A stretch of DNA of 5,896 nucleotides, taken from NCBI GenBank assembly GCA_021731205.1, contig JAKFXV010000180.1, forward strand, positions 1 through 5,896, in the 5' to 3' direction. The notes under the pieces are model-generated. The model worked only from the letters and a program-made list of their open reading frames with translations. It ran no database searches and was not told the DNA's origin. Positions 1-5,539 of the stretch are shown here, one piece after another; the stretch's first letter is position 1; each line of letters starts with the position of its first letter. The position numbers and the translations under genes were made by a program. Source of the DNA: Nocardioides sp. (GTDB taxonomy: Bacteria > Actinomycetota > Actinomycetes > Propionibacteriales > Nocardioidaceae).

Positions 1-169
1 GCACATGCCGATGATGGTGGTGACCCACGAGATGGGCTTCGCTCGTGAGGTCAGCGATCGGATGGCGTTCTTCCACGAAGGGAAGATCCTCGAGGAGGGG
101 TCACCGGACCAGGTGTTCAACCACACCAAGAACGCGGAGACGCGGGCGTTCCTCGATGCGGTGTTGTGA
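1..169 (+). CDS. Polar amino acid ABC transporter ATP-binding protein, C-terminal end (5' truncated)
   Basis: Only the last 55 codons lie in the window; the reading frame starts at base 2 and ends with TGA at 167-169. The visible part begins just before the H-loop: VVTHEMGFAREVSDR, followed by a strand reading MAFFHEGKILEEGSPDQVF and a short C-terminal helix ending FLDAVL. THEMGFA with FFHEGKI is typical of the GlnQ/GluA/HisP group, ATPases that drive uptake of glutamine, glutamate and other polar amino acids. Walker A, Q-loop, signature and Walker B should lie upstream, outside the window. The substrate cannot be told from this fragment. It is the only plus-strand gene seen and converges on the bS22 gene with just five bases between the stop codons, so no classical terminator fits between them. 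Confidence 0.9.
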   Translation, partial: HMPMMVVTHEMGFAREVSDRMAFFHEGKILEEGSPDQVFNHTKNAETRAFLDAVL

Positions 170-174
170 GTGGG

Positions 175-276
175 CTACTTGCCGAGTTTGCGCCGCTGAA
201 CGCGAGTCTTCTTGAGCAGCTTGCGATGCTTCTTCTTCGCCATGCGCTTGCGACGCTTCTTGATGACAGAACCCAC
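175..276 (-). CDS. Small ribosomal subunit protein bS22 (AURKAIP1/COX24-domain, 33 aa)
   Basis: A 33-codon frame starts at GTG (274-276) and stops at TAG (175-177). It translates to [20 protein letters not shown] followed by [13 protein letters not shown], so more than half the residues are Lys or Arg. This matches the very short, highly basic AURKAIP1/COX24-like family of actinobacteria. The mycobacterial member was seen by cryo-EM in the small ribosomal subunit and named bS22. An AAAGG ribosome binding site (283-287) sits six bases before the GTG, which supports that start over the internal ATG at 241-243. The protein probably binds rRNA near the decoding region. The 148-bp gap upstream suggests its own promoter; a TAGGGT at 360-365 (minus) resembles an actinobacterial -10 box, but this is weak. 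It is easily missed by gene callers because of its length. Confidence 0.93.
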   Translation of the reverse strand: MGSVIKKRRKRMAKKKHRKLLKKTRVQRRKLGK

Positions 277-424
277 GGGTGACCTTTCACGCTGACAGTG
301 CCGTGCCGGACAGCTGTGCTGACTCTCTTGGGGCAACAGACTGCAGCCCTTCGAGCGACACCCTATCCGCCGCTCGCAGGCGTGCGGAAATTCGCCCGTG
401 GAAGGTTGGGAGTTCGGCTGGGAG

Positions 425-649
425 TCAGCCGGCGTTGTAGAAGCTCTTGCGGAGGTATTCGTCCACGTCCGACTCGCGCACGCGGAACGAGCGGCCCACG
501 CGCAGGGCGGGGATCTCGCCGTTGTGCAGCATGCGATAGACGGTCATCTTCGAGACGCGCATCATCGCGGCGACCTCGGCCACGGTCCGGAACTTCAACT
601 CGGCGTCCGCGGAGGGTCCCGTGGACTCAGTGGGGGTATTCGCACCCAT
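425..649 (-). CDS. Excisionase-family helix-turn-helix DNA-binding protein (74 aa)
   Basis: Small DNA-binding protein with an N-terminal tail of about 18 polar residues, then a winged-helix MerR/excisionase-type domain at about residues 20-68. Helix one is [13 protein letters not shown], the recognition helix is [15 protein letters not shown], and the wing is [18 protein letters not shown]. The ATG at 647-649 is preceded by AAGGAAG (660-666) at ten bases. A longer frame begins at a TTG (695-697), but those extra residues look like leader translation, so the 74-residue form is preferred. The domain is shared with phage excisionases, but nothing here indicates a phage; members beside bS22 and proC are chromosomal and conserved in actinobacteria, and probably act as transcription factors of the BldC type. 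Its targets are unknown. An imperfect dyad at 728-761 upstream is a possible autoregulatory site. Confidence 0.9.
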   Translation of the reverse strand: MGANTPTESTGPSADAELKFRTVAEVAAMMRVSKMTVYRMLHNGEIPALRVGRSFRVRESDVDEYLRKSFYNAG

Positions 650-727
650 GACGCACCGTCTTCCTTGCAGTTCGTCGCCGGTTTCCCCACCGGTCAATCA
701 CGCACCGCGCACCCGTGAGAATAGAGC

Positions 728-761
728 CTTAAGTGACTCCTGGGGAAGGGAGTGACTAAAG
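728..761. repeat. Imperfect inverted repeat between acuC and the HTH gene
   Basis: CTTAAGTGACTCC (728-740) and GGAGTGACTAAAG (749-761) form a dyad matching at 11 of 13 positions around an eight-base centre. Each arm holds the near-palindrome AGTGACT, so the same heptamer also appears as a direct repeat 19 bp apart, about two helical turns. The site lies 62 bases beyond the acuC stop and 79 bases before the start of the HTH gene on the same strand. It could be an operator for the HTH protein or a hairpin that ends acuC transcripts. The T content after the hairpin is weak (GCTCTATTCT), so the terminator reading is not secure. The surrounding stretch is more AT-rich than its neighbours. Confidence 0.4.
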
Positions 762-822
762 AAACTTGGCAAAATCTCGGCGTGTCGAGTTGCCATCCGA
801 CCCTGGGCGAGTGTCGCGCGAC

Positions 823-2034
823 TCACGGTTGAGGGTCAAGACCGTGCCACGGAAAGACCGCCGCGCGGGTGGCGGCGACGCTTCGATCCAAGGGAGAGCC
901 CGGATCGTAACCCTGACTCCAGTCGCGAAACGTCGGCTCGACACCATCGGTGAACAGCCGTGGCGCGGGACGAGCCAGCTGGCTGGTCACGTGAGTGCGC
1001 CACGCCTCGGGCACCGGCGCCTCGGGATCGATCGGGTGTCCGGCCACGATCGCGAGCAGGTGCGTCCAGGCGCGCGGCACCACGTCGATGACGGCGTACC
1101 CCCCTCCTCCGGTGGCGACCCAACGTCCGTCGCACACTTCGTGTGCCAGGTCGTGCAACGCGAGATAGGCGGCGCGCTGCCCGTCGACGGTCAGCATCAG
1201 GTGCGCCAGCGGGTCCTCGCGGTGTGAGTCGCAGCCGTGCTGGGTGACCAAGACGTCCGGCGCGAACTCCCTGACCAGAGGCGGGACTACCGCGTGGAAC
1301 GCCCGCAGCCAGCCGCCGTCCGCCGTGCCCGGAGGGAGGGCCACGTTGACGGCGGAACCGCGCGCGCCGGGCCCACCCAGGTCACCGGCGAACCCGGTGC
1401 CGGGGAAGAGCACCTGCCCGGTCTCGTGCAGCGAGATCGTCAGCACTCGCGGGTCGTCGTAGAAGATGTCCTGCACACCATCGCCGTGATGGACGTCCAC
1501 GTCGACGTACGCCACCCGCTCGGCGCCCTCGTCGAGCAGCCACTGGATGCCGACGGCCACGTCGTTGTAGATGCAGAAGCCGCTGGCTTGGTGGCGCATC
1601 GAGTGATGCAGTCCGCCGGTGATGTTGGCGCTGTGCAGGGACTCACCCGTCCAGACCTGGCGGCAGGCCTCGACGGTCGCGCCCACGATGTGTGCCGAGG
1701 CTTCGTGCATGTGCGGGAAGGTCGGGTTGTCCTCGGTGCCGAGCCCCAGCGTGGCGTCGACGTACCCCGGACTCGCGCCGGCTTGCCTGACCGCGTCGAG
1801 CAGGGTGCGATCGTGAACGGTGGCGAGCAGGTCGTCGTCGGCCATCGGAGCGGGCAGCAGGCGTAGGGGCGCCGTGCCGGTGGTCGGATCGGGCTCGAAC
1901 AGGCCCATCGCCTCGGCCAAGCGCATGGTCAGGTCGACGCGCAGCGGGGACATCGGGTGCGCCGGCCCGAAGTCGTAGTCGGTCAGCGACGAGTCGAACA
2001 CCACCGACGACCGCAGCCCCTCCGCGGACGTCAT
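823..2034 (-). CDS. acuC: Acetoin utilization protein AcuC (HDAC-family deacetylase)
   Basis: A 403-residue zinc-dependent deacetylase of the class I histone deacetylase fold, full length for the family. In order: N-terminal YDFGPAHPMSPLR (20-32), GGLHHSM with the catalytic His pair (H143, H144), GFCIYNDVAVG (152-162), VDVDVHHGDGVQDIF with zinc ligands D180 and H182, QHGCDSHREDPL with the third zinc ligand D269, and GGGGY with the transition-state Tyr (Y313). All key residues are present, so it should be active. In Bacillus, AcuC removes acetyl groups from acetyl-CoA synthetase and so reactivates acetate use; the same role is inferred here, though no acs or acuA is in view. The ATG at 2032-2034 has GGAG (2044-2047) at nine bases, but it lies inside a repeated element. 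GTG codons at 2002-2004 and 1999-2001 after GGAGGGG (2017-2023) are alternative starts, which would give 393 or 392 residues. Confidence 0.95.
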   Translation of the reverse strand: MTSAEGLRSSVVFDSSLTDYDFGPAHPMSPLRVDLTMRLAEAMGLFEPDPTTGTAPLRLLPAPMADDDLLATVHDRTLLDAVRQAGASPGYVDATLGLGTEDNPTFPHMHEASAHIVGATVEACRQVWTGESLHSANITGGLHHSMRHQASGFCIYNDVAVGIQWLLDEGAERVAYVDVDVHHGDGVQDIFYDDPRVLTISLHETGQVLFPGTGFAGDLGGPGARGSAVNVALPPGTADGGWLRAFHAVVPPLVREFAPDVLVTQHGCDSHREDPLAHLMLTVDGQRAAYLALHDLAHEVCDGRWVATGGGGYAVIDVVPRAWTHLLAIVAGHPIDPEAPVPEAWRTHVTSQLARPAPRLFTDGVEPTFRDWSQGYDPGSPLDRSVAATRAAVFPWHGLDPQP

Positions 2035-2069
2035 ACGAACTGGCTCCGATAGCGACCACTTCGTATGAC
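2030..2069. repeat. Inverted repeat in element copy one (10-bp perfect arms, 20-nt loop)
   Basis: GTCATACGAA (2030-2039) is the exact reverse complement of TTCGTATGAC (2060-2069), with 20 bases between. The left arm contains the ATG of acuC as CAT at 2032-2034, so an RNA hairpin in the acuC leader would pair the start codon and enclose its GGAG ribosome binding site (2044-2047) in the loop. This could affect acuC translation. No such control is known to me; it is read only from the geometry. Confidence 0.75.
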
Positions 2070-2100
2070 CTTGCGCAGGGCGCGGCGCGCCGCCCCGCGG

Positions 2101-2144
2101 ACGTCATACGCTTTGGCTGCGATAGCGACCACTTCGTATGACGT
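2101..2144. repeat. Inverted repeat in element copy two (10-bp perfect arms, 24-nt loop)
   Basis: ACGTCATACG (2101-2110) is the exact reverse complement of CGTATGACGT (2135-2144). Relative to copy one, the paired region has moved outwards by two bases: the inner AA/TT pairing is lost through the changes at 2111-2112, and the outer AC/GT pairing is gained through the C-to-G change at 2143. Both copies therefore keep a ten-base-pair stem. Confidence 0.75.
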
Positions 2145-2180
2145 TGCGCAGGGCGGAGCGGAGGCGTCGGCGCTGGTCGA

Positions 2181-2198
2181 GGTCACGGTCACGGTCAC
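2181..2198. repeat. Three tandem GGTCAC hexamers at the end of proC
   Basis: GGTCAC occurs three times without interruption. The third unit contains the TGA stop of proC (2195-2197, minus strand), so the repeat makes up the immediate 3' flank of proC. It looks like a small slippage repeat; no function is claimed. Confidence 0.6.
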
Positions 2199-3010
2199 GA
2201 GAGCTGCCCCAGCTCGACCGAGCGGTCGCGCGCGGCGGTCAGGGCCGCGGCGAAGGTGGCCCTGAGCCCGTCGGCCTCAAGACTCGCCACGGCCGCGGCG
2301 GTCGTGCCATTGGGTGAGGTGACCCGGCGCCGCAGCTCGGCCGGGTCGAGCTGGGTCTCTCGCAACATCACGGCCGAACCCACCAGGGTCTGGGTGACCA
2401 GCCGCGCGGCGACCTCGGGCGACAAGCCGAGGTCCACGGCGGCGGCGATCATGGCCTCGGCAACCAGGAAGACGTACGCCGGCCCGGAGCCGGACACCGC
2501 CGTGACCGCATCCATCGACGCCTCGTCCACGCGCACGACCTGCCCGGTGGCGGCGAGCAGTGCCTCGGTGCGCGCCAGATGTTGCGCCGTGCACGCGGAG
2601 CCGGCGCTGATCGCAGCCATGCCCTCACCGACCAATGCCGGGGTGTTGGGCATGACCCGGACCACTGCCACCCCGGCTGCCAACCGGCTTTCGAGGTACG
2701 CCGTGCTCAGCCCGGCCGCGAGCGACACGACCAGGTCACCTGGCGAGACCTCCTCGGCGATCTCCTCGAGCAGGGCGCCCACGTCTTGGGGTTTCACCGC
2801 GACGATGAGGGTGCTGGCGCTGCGGGCGGCCTCACGATTGCCGAGGGCACCCACCCCGTAGCGAGAGAGCAGCTCCGCAGCCCGCTCAGATCGTTTCTCG
2901 GCGACCACGATCGACTCGGGAGGGTGCCCGTTGCGCAGCAGCCCGTCGAGCAGGGTCTCGCCCATCACGCCGGCGCCCAGGATGGCGGTCCGGATCGGGG
3001 TAGTGGCCAT
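2195..3010 (-). CDS. proC: Pyrroline-5-carboxylate reductase
   Basis: A 271-residue NAD(P)H-dependent enzyme that reduces 1-pyrroline-5-carboxylate to L-proline, the last step of proline biosynthesis in the cytoplasm. The Rossmann motif is LGAGVMGE (11-18), followed by AVKP (71-74), VMPNTPALVGEGM (119-131), the helical-domain signature VSGSGPAYVF (172-181) and VTSPNGTTAAA (230-240), which lines the active site. Length and motif order match the family. The ATG (3008-3010) follows AGGAAG (3019-3024) at eight bases. That binding site overlaps the stop codon of the upstream proline dehydrogenase, so the two are likely translated in series. The opposite catalytic direction of its operon partner is notable. 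Confidence 0.97.
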   Translation of the reverse strand: MATTPIRTAILGAGVMGETLLDGLLRNGHPPESIVVAEKRSERAAELLSRYGVGALGNREAARSASTLIVAVKPQDVGALLEEIAEEVSPGDLVVSLAAGLSTAYLESRLAAGVAVVRVMPNTPALVGEGMAAISAGSACTAQHLARTEALLAATGQVVRVDEASMDAVTAVSGSGPAYVFLVAEAMIAAAVDLGLSPEVAARLVTQTLVGSAVMLRETQLDPAELRRRVTSPNGTTAAAVASLEADGLRATFAAALTAARDRSVELGQLS

Positions 3011-3018
3011 CGCGATTG

Positions 3019-3024
3019 CTTCCT
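3019..3024 (-). promoter_or_regulatory. proC ribosome binding site overlapping the proline dehydrogenase stop
   Basis: AGGAAG on the minus strand lies eight bases before the proC ATG and shares two bases with the TAG stop (3023-3025) of the dehydrogenase. Ribosomes finishing the first gene would cover the site for the second, an arrangement typical of translational coupling. Confidence 0.7.
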
Positions 3025-3976
3025 ACTTCTTCGAGATCAGGGACTTCACGACGAACGAAAGGTTCTGGGGCCGCTCTGCGAACCGCCGCATCAGGTAGCC
3101 GTACCACTGGTCACCGTAGGGGATGTAGACCCGCACGGTCTCCCCGCGTCTGGCGAGTCGACGCTGCTCGTCGGGACGGATGCCGTAGAGCATCTGGAAC
3201 TCATAACTCCCCGTCGATCGGCCGAACCCGCTGGCCAGAGCCGACGCGATGTGGATCATCCGCGGGTCGTGGGTAGCCACCATCGGATAACCCTTGCCGG
3301 CCATCAGCACCTTCAGGCAGCGCACGTAAGCACGATCGATCCCGGGCCGCGACTGGAACGCGACGTCCTCGGACTCGGCGTACGCCCCCTTGCACAGCCG
3401 CACCCGGCTGCCGTCGAACGACAGCGAGCGACAGTCGGCCTCGGTGCGATAGAGGTACGCCAATAGGGCGACCCCGGTCTCGGGGAAGTCTTGGCGCACC
3501 TGGCGCAGCACCTGGAGGGTGTGCTCGAGGTAGGTGTGCTTCTCCATGTCCAAGGTGATCATCGTCCCGGCCTGGCGGGCCGCGCCGGCGATCGCGTGCG
3601 CGTTGGCCATCGCCTCGGCGAGCGCGGCTTCGGACGGGCGGTGCGTGCCGTCCAGGCCGAGTCCGATCGCCGACAGCTTCACGGCCAGCTCGGTCTGGCG
3701 GGCCAGCCCGTGGGTGGTGAGCTCGGCCAGCAGCTCGTGGTACGTCGCCACCGTGGCACGCACCCGCGCCGGGTCGGTGGTGTCTTCACCCAGCGCGTTG
3801 ATCGTGACCCGCAAGCCGTCATGAACCAGCCCCTCGGCCGCGCGCACCGCCACCTCCGTGGTCTCGCCGGGGACGTAGTCGGCGACGATGCCGGTGGAGA
3901 TGGGTGCGGAGGTGATCAGTCGCCGAACCCGGCGACTGTCCGCGATCGCGAGCAGCGGCTGGCGCAGCGTGGTCAT
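3023..3976 (-). CDS. putB: Monofunctional proline dehydrogenase (PRODH)
   Basis: A 317-residue FAD enzyme of the PutB/PruB type that oxidises L-proline to pyrroline-5-carboxylate and passes electrons to the respiratory chain. A TIM-barrel fold is expected. Seen in order: AVKLSAIGLGL (98-108), ITLDMEKHTYLE (140-151), VRLCKGAY (192-199), VATHDPRMI (233-241), GSYEFQMLYGIR (256-267), then VYIPYGDQWYGYLMRRFAER (283-302), with the paired arginines R297 and R298 that bind the proline carboxylate in the family. There is no aldehyde dehydrogenase domain, so pyrroline-5-carboxylate dehydrogenase must be encoded elsewhere. The start is ambiguous by one codon: GTG at 3977-3979 is directly followed by ATG at 3974-3976. 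The strong AGGAGG (3983-3988) is six bases from the ATG but only three from the GTG, so the ATG is preferred. It lies 71 bp downstream of the ABC permease gene. Confidence 0.96.
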   Translation of the reverse strand: MTTLRQPLLAIADSRRVRRLITSAPISTGIVADYVPGETTEVAVRAAEGLVHDGLRVTINALGEDTTDPARVRATVATYHELLAELTTHGLARQTELAVKLSAIGLGLDGTHRPSEAALAEAMANAHAIAGAARQAGTMITLDMEKHTYLEHTLQVLRQVRQDFPETGVALLAYLYRTEADCRSLSFDGSRVRLCKGAYAESEDVAFQSRPGIDRAYVRCLKVLMAGKGYPMVATHDPRMIHIASALASGFGRSTGSYEFQMLYGIRPDEQRRLARRGETVRVYIPYGDQWYGYLMRRFAERPQNLSFVVKSLISKK

Positions 3977-4012
3977 CACTCACCTCCTCCCACTCGCCCG
4001 TCGCGGCACGCG

Positions 4013-4039
4013 GTGTCGGGCACCTGCCCGCACGGACAC
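4013..4039. repeat. GC-rich nested inverted repeat between ABC permease and proline dehydrogenase
   Basis: CGGGCA (4017-4022) and TGCCCG (4025-4030) pair around two bases, which in RNA would leave a four-to-five-pair stem with a tetraloop. GTGTC (4013-4017) and GACAC (4035-4039) could pair further out. It sits in the 71-bp gap between the two genes, where a terminator or attenuator could be expected, but there is no T tract on either strand. It may partly separate the exporter from the proline genes, or may be chance in GC-rich DNA. Confidence 0.3.
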
Positions 4040-4051
4040 GACCCGGACAGG

Positions 4052-4789
4052 TTACGGGGTGCGCCGCCGCAAGGTGGCTGCCCCCAGGGCCAGGACAACC
4101 AGCGAGCAGCCTGCGACGACGCCGAGATCGCGCCACACCTCAATGGTCTGCGTCGTCACGACCAGCGAGGTCATGGCGTCGACGGCGTACGACAGAGGGA
4201 GGACGTCGCTGATCGCCTCCAGCAGGGCGGGGAGCCGGTCTCGCGGAACGAACAAACCACACAGCAACAACTGTGGGATCACCACGGCCGGCATGAACTG
4301 CACCGCCTGGAACTCGGTCTGGGCGAAGGCCGACACGAACAGACCCAACGCAGTCCCGAGGACGGCATCGGCCATCGCCACGACCACCAGCAGCCACCCC
4401 GGGCCGCTGACGTCGAGTCCGAGCAGCCCCACACTCAGGGCGACGGCAAGCCCGGACTGAACGGCGGCGACCAGCCCGAAGGCCACGGCGTACCCCAGGA
4501 GGAAGTCGAGCTTGCCCATCGGCATCGACAACAACCGCTCGAGCGTGCCGCTGGCGCGTTCGCGCAGGGTGGTCACGCTCGTGACGAGGAACATGATGAT
4601 GAACGGGAACAAGGCGAGCAGGCCGGGCCCGAGCCGGTCGAAGATCGGGGCGGGCGAATCCTGGAACATCCACCAAAACAGCGACATCAACACGCACGGC
4701 AGCACCAACAGCATGGCCAGCGTCCGGTGGTCCCGCCGCAGCTGGGTGAGCACCCGGAGCGCGACCGCGAGCGTGATCCGCGCGTTCAT
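4052..4789 (-). CDS. ABC-2 type transporter permease
   Basis: A 245-residue integral membrane protein of the ABC-2 (DrrB/NodJ-like) export permease family. Hydrophobic segments suggest about six membrane helices, near residues 24-42, 57-75, 96-125, 130-150, 165-185 and 220-240. The family hallmark after helix two is present, LRERASGTLERLLSMPMGK (75-93), a cytoplasmic loop that contacts the ATPase, as is the LPLSYAVDAM motif before the last helix. The frame is open further upstream to 4987, but that part is only the ATPase gene read in another frame. The ATG at 4787-4789 overlaps the TGA of the ATPase gene as ATGA, which fixes the start and implies coupled translation. The exported substrate is unknown; family members move drugs, lipids, polysaccharides or peptides. 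No accessory gene here narrows it down. Confidence 0.93.
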   Translation of the reverse strand: MNARITLAVALRVLTQLRRDHRTLAMLLVLPCVLMSLFWWMFQDSPAPIFDRLGPGLLALFPFIIMFLVTSVTTLRERASGTLERLLSMPMGKLDFLLGYAVAFGLVAAVQSGLAVALSVGLLGLDVSGPGWLLVVVAMADAVLGTALGLFVSAFAQTEFQAVQFMPAVVIPQLLLCGLFVPRDRLPALLEAISDVLPLSYAVDAMTSLVVTTQTIEVWRDLGVVAGCSLVVLALGAATLRRRTP

Positions 4790-5499
4790 GACTGCACCAG
4801 GCTCAAGAACGCGCTCTCGATGTCGGTGGTGCCGGTTCGGGCCTTGATCTCCGCTGGGGTGCCGTCGGCGATGATCTGGCCGGCCCGCATCAGCAGCAGC
4901 CGGTCGCAGCGCTCGGCCTCGTCCATCACGTGACTCGAGACGAGCACACAGGCGCCGGCGTCCGCGAGCCGGTGGAACAACCCCCACAAGTCCCGACGAA
5001 GGACCGGGTCCAGCCCGACCGTGGGTTCGTCGAGCACCAGCAGGTCGGGCGCCTGCAGCAGGGCAACCGCGAGACTGACCCGCGATCGTTGACCGCCGCT
5101 GAGCCTTCCGACGACCTGGTCACGTTGATCCCCGAGCTCGACCAGGTCGACCGCGCGTGCCGTGGCTTCCGGCCCCGCCCCCAGCACGTCGGCGAAGAAC
5201 CGCAGATTCTCGGCGACGCTGAGGTCGTCGTACACGCTGGCCGACTGGGTCACATAGCCGACTCGGGTCCGCAGGCCCGGGCTGCCGGCGGGGAGCCCGA
5301 ACACCGTCACCGATCCCGAACGCACCTCTTGTACGCCGACCAGCGAGCGCAGCAGTGTCGACTTGCCGCAGCCGGAAGGCCCGAGCAGTCCCACCACCCC
5401 CTGATCGAGGGTCAGGTCCAGGCCGGCCAGGACCGGGGTGCCGCCGCGCACGACGTGCAGATCGGAGATCTCGACCACGACGTCGCTCATGGTTGGCAT
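4786..5499 (-). CDS. ABC transporter ATP-binding protein (export type)
   Basis: A 237-residue nucleotide-binding subunit with all standard motifs: Walker A GPSGCGKST (40-48), Q-loop YVTQ with Q85, signature LSGGQRSRVS (133-142), Walker B LLVLDEP (153-159), D-loop GLDP (162-165) and H-loop SSHVMDEAERC with H190. The VMDEAERC and GTPAEIKAR features are typical of the DrrA/CcmA-like exporter ATPases that pair with ABC-2 permeases, as is the gene order. The ATG at 5497-5499 has AGGAG (5506-5510) six bases upstream; a second ATG (5488-5490) is less well placed. The protein probably powers the permease encoded next to it with ATP hydrolysis at the inner face of the membrane. It starts 40 bp after the Ppx/GppA gene, so it may be in the same transcript. 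Confidence 0.96.
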   Translation of the reverse strand: MPTMSDVVVEISDLHVVRGGTPVLAGLDLTLDQGVVGLLGPSGCGKSTLLRSLVGVQEVRSGSVTVFGLPAGSPGLRTRVGYVTQSASVYDDLSVAENLRFFADVLGAGPEATARAVDLVELGDQRDQVVGRLSGGQRSRVSLAVALLQAPDLLVLDEPTVGLDPVLRRDLWGLFHRLADAGACVLVSSHVMDEAERCDRLLLMRAGQIIADGTPAEIKARTGTTDIESAFLSLVQS

Positions 5500-5539
5500 C
5501 CTGCGCTCCTGCCAGGCCCGGAGCCAGCGCCGGTCTGGA

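Larger units (their letters stand above)
2022..2155. repeat. Tandem duplication of a 61-bp palindromic element in the proC-acuC gap
   Basis: Copy one (2022-2082) and copy two (2095-2155) are offset by 73 bp and differ at five of 61 positions: 2038, 2039, 2040, 2046 and 2070 against 2111, 2112, 2113, 2119 and 2143. Both start CCGCGGACGTCATACG and share the core CGATAGCGACCACTTCGTAT, ending TTGCGCAGGGCG. Each copy carries a long inverted repeat with arms of the type GTCATACG / CGTATGAC. A perfect 12-bp palindrome GCGGCGCGCCGC (2082-2093) joins the two. The element fills most of the 160-bp space between proC and acuC and extends over the first codons of acuC. It carries no transposase. It resembles REP or MITE-like elements in layout, but whether it is dispersed in the genome cannot be told from one window. 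Confidence 0.88.

Noticed and set aside
425..649. Excisionase-like gene as evidence of a prophage or integrative element
   Set aside because: No integrase, attachment site or phage gene is nearby, and the domain family is common among chromosomal actinobacterial regulators in this neighbourhood.
809..824. GTCGCGCGAC palindrome at the end of acuC as a terminator
   Set aside because: It overlaps the stop codon, the stem is interrupted, there is no T tract, and such short GC palindromes are common in this composition.
1643..2107. 154-codon minus-strand frame starting in the second repeat copy with the same MTSA residues as AcuC
   Set aside because: It is out of frame with AcuC because the copies are 73 bp apart, and most of it is a shadow of acuC; the shared start residues simply reflect the duplication.
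3491..4933. 480-codon plus-strand open frame antisense to the proline dehydrogenase and ABC permease genes
   Set aside because: It runs across two well-supported minus-strand genes and the gap between them. Its translation is rich in His, Gln, Arg and Gly without any recognisable domain, as expected for the complement of GC-rich coding DNA.
4790..4987. 66-residue N-terminal extension of the ABC permease
   Set aside because: The extension overlaps the ATPase gene in another frame, is Arg-rich and lacks membrane character; the ATG at the ATGA overlap gives a normal-length permease.
5512..5538. CCAG/CTGG and CCGG/CCGG pairing in the Ppx/GppA-ABC ATPase gap as a terminator
   Set aside because: Two four-base stems split by an internal loop with no T tract are too weak to call, and the genes are only 40 bp apart on the same strand.
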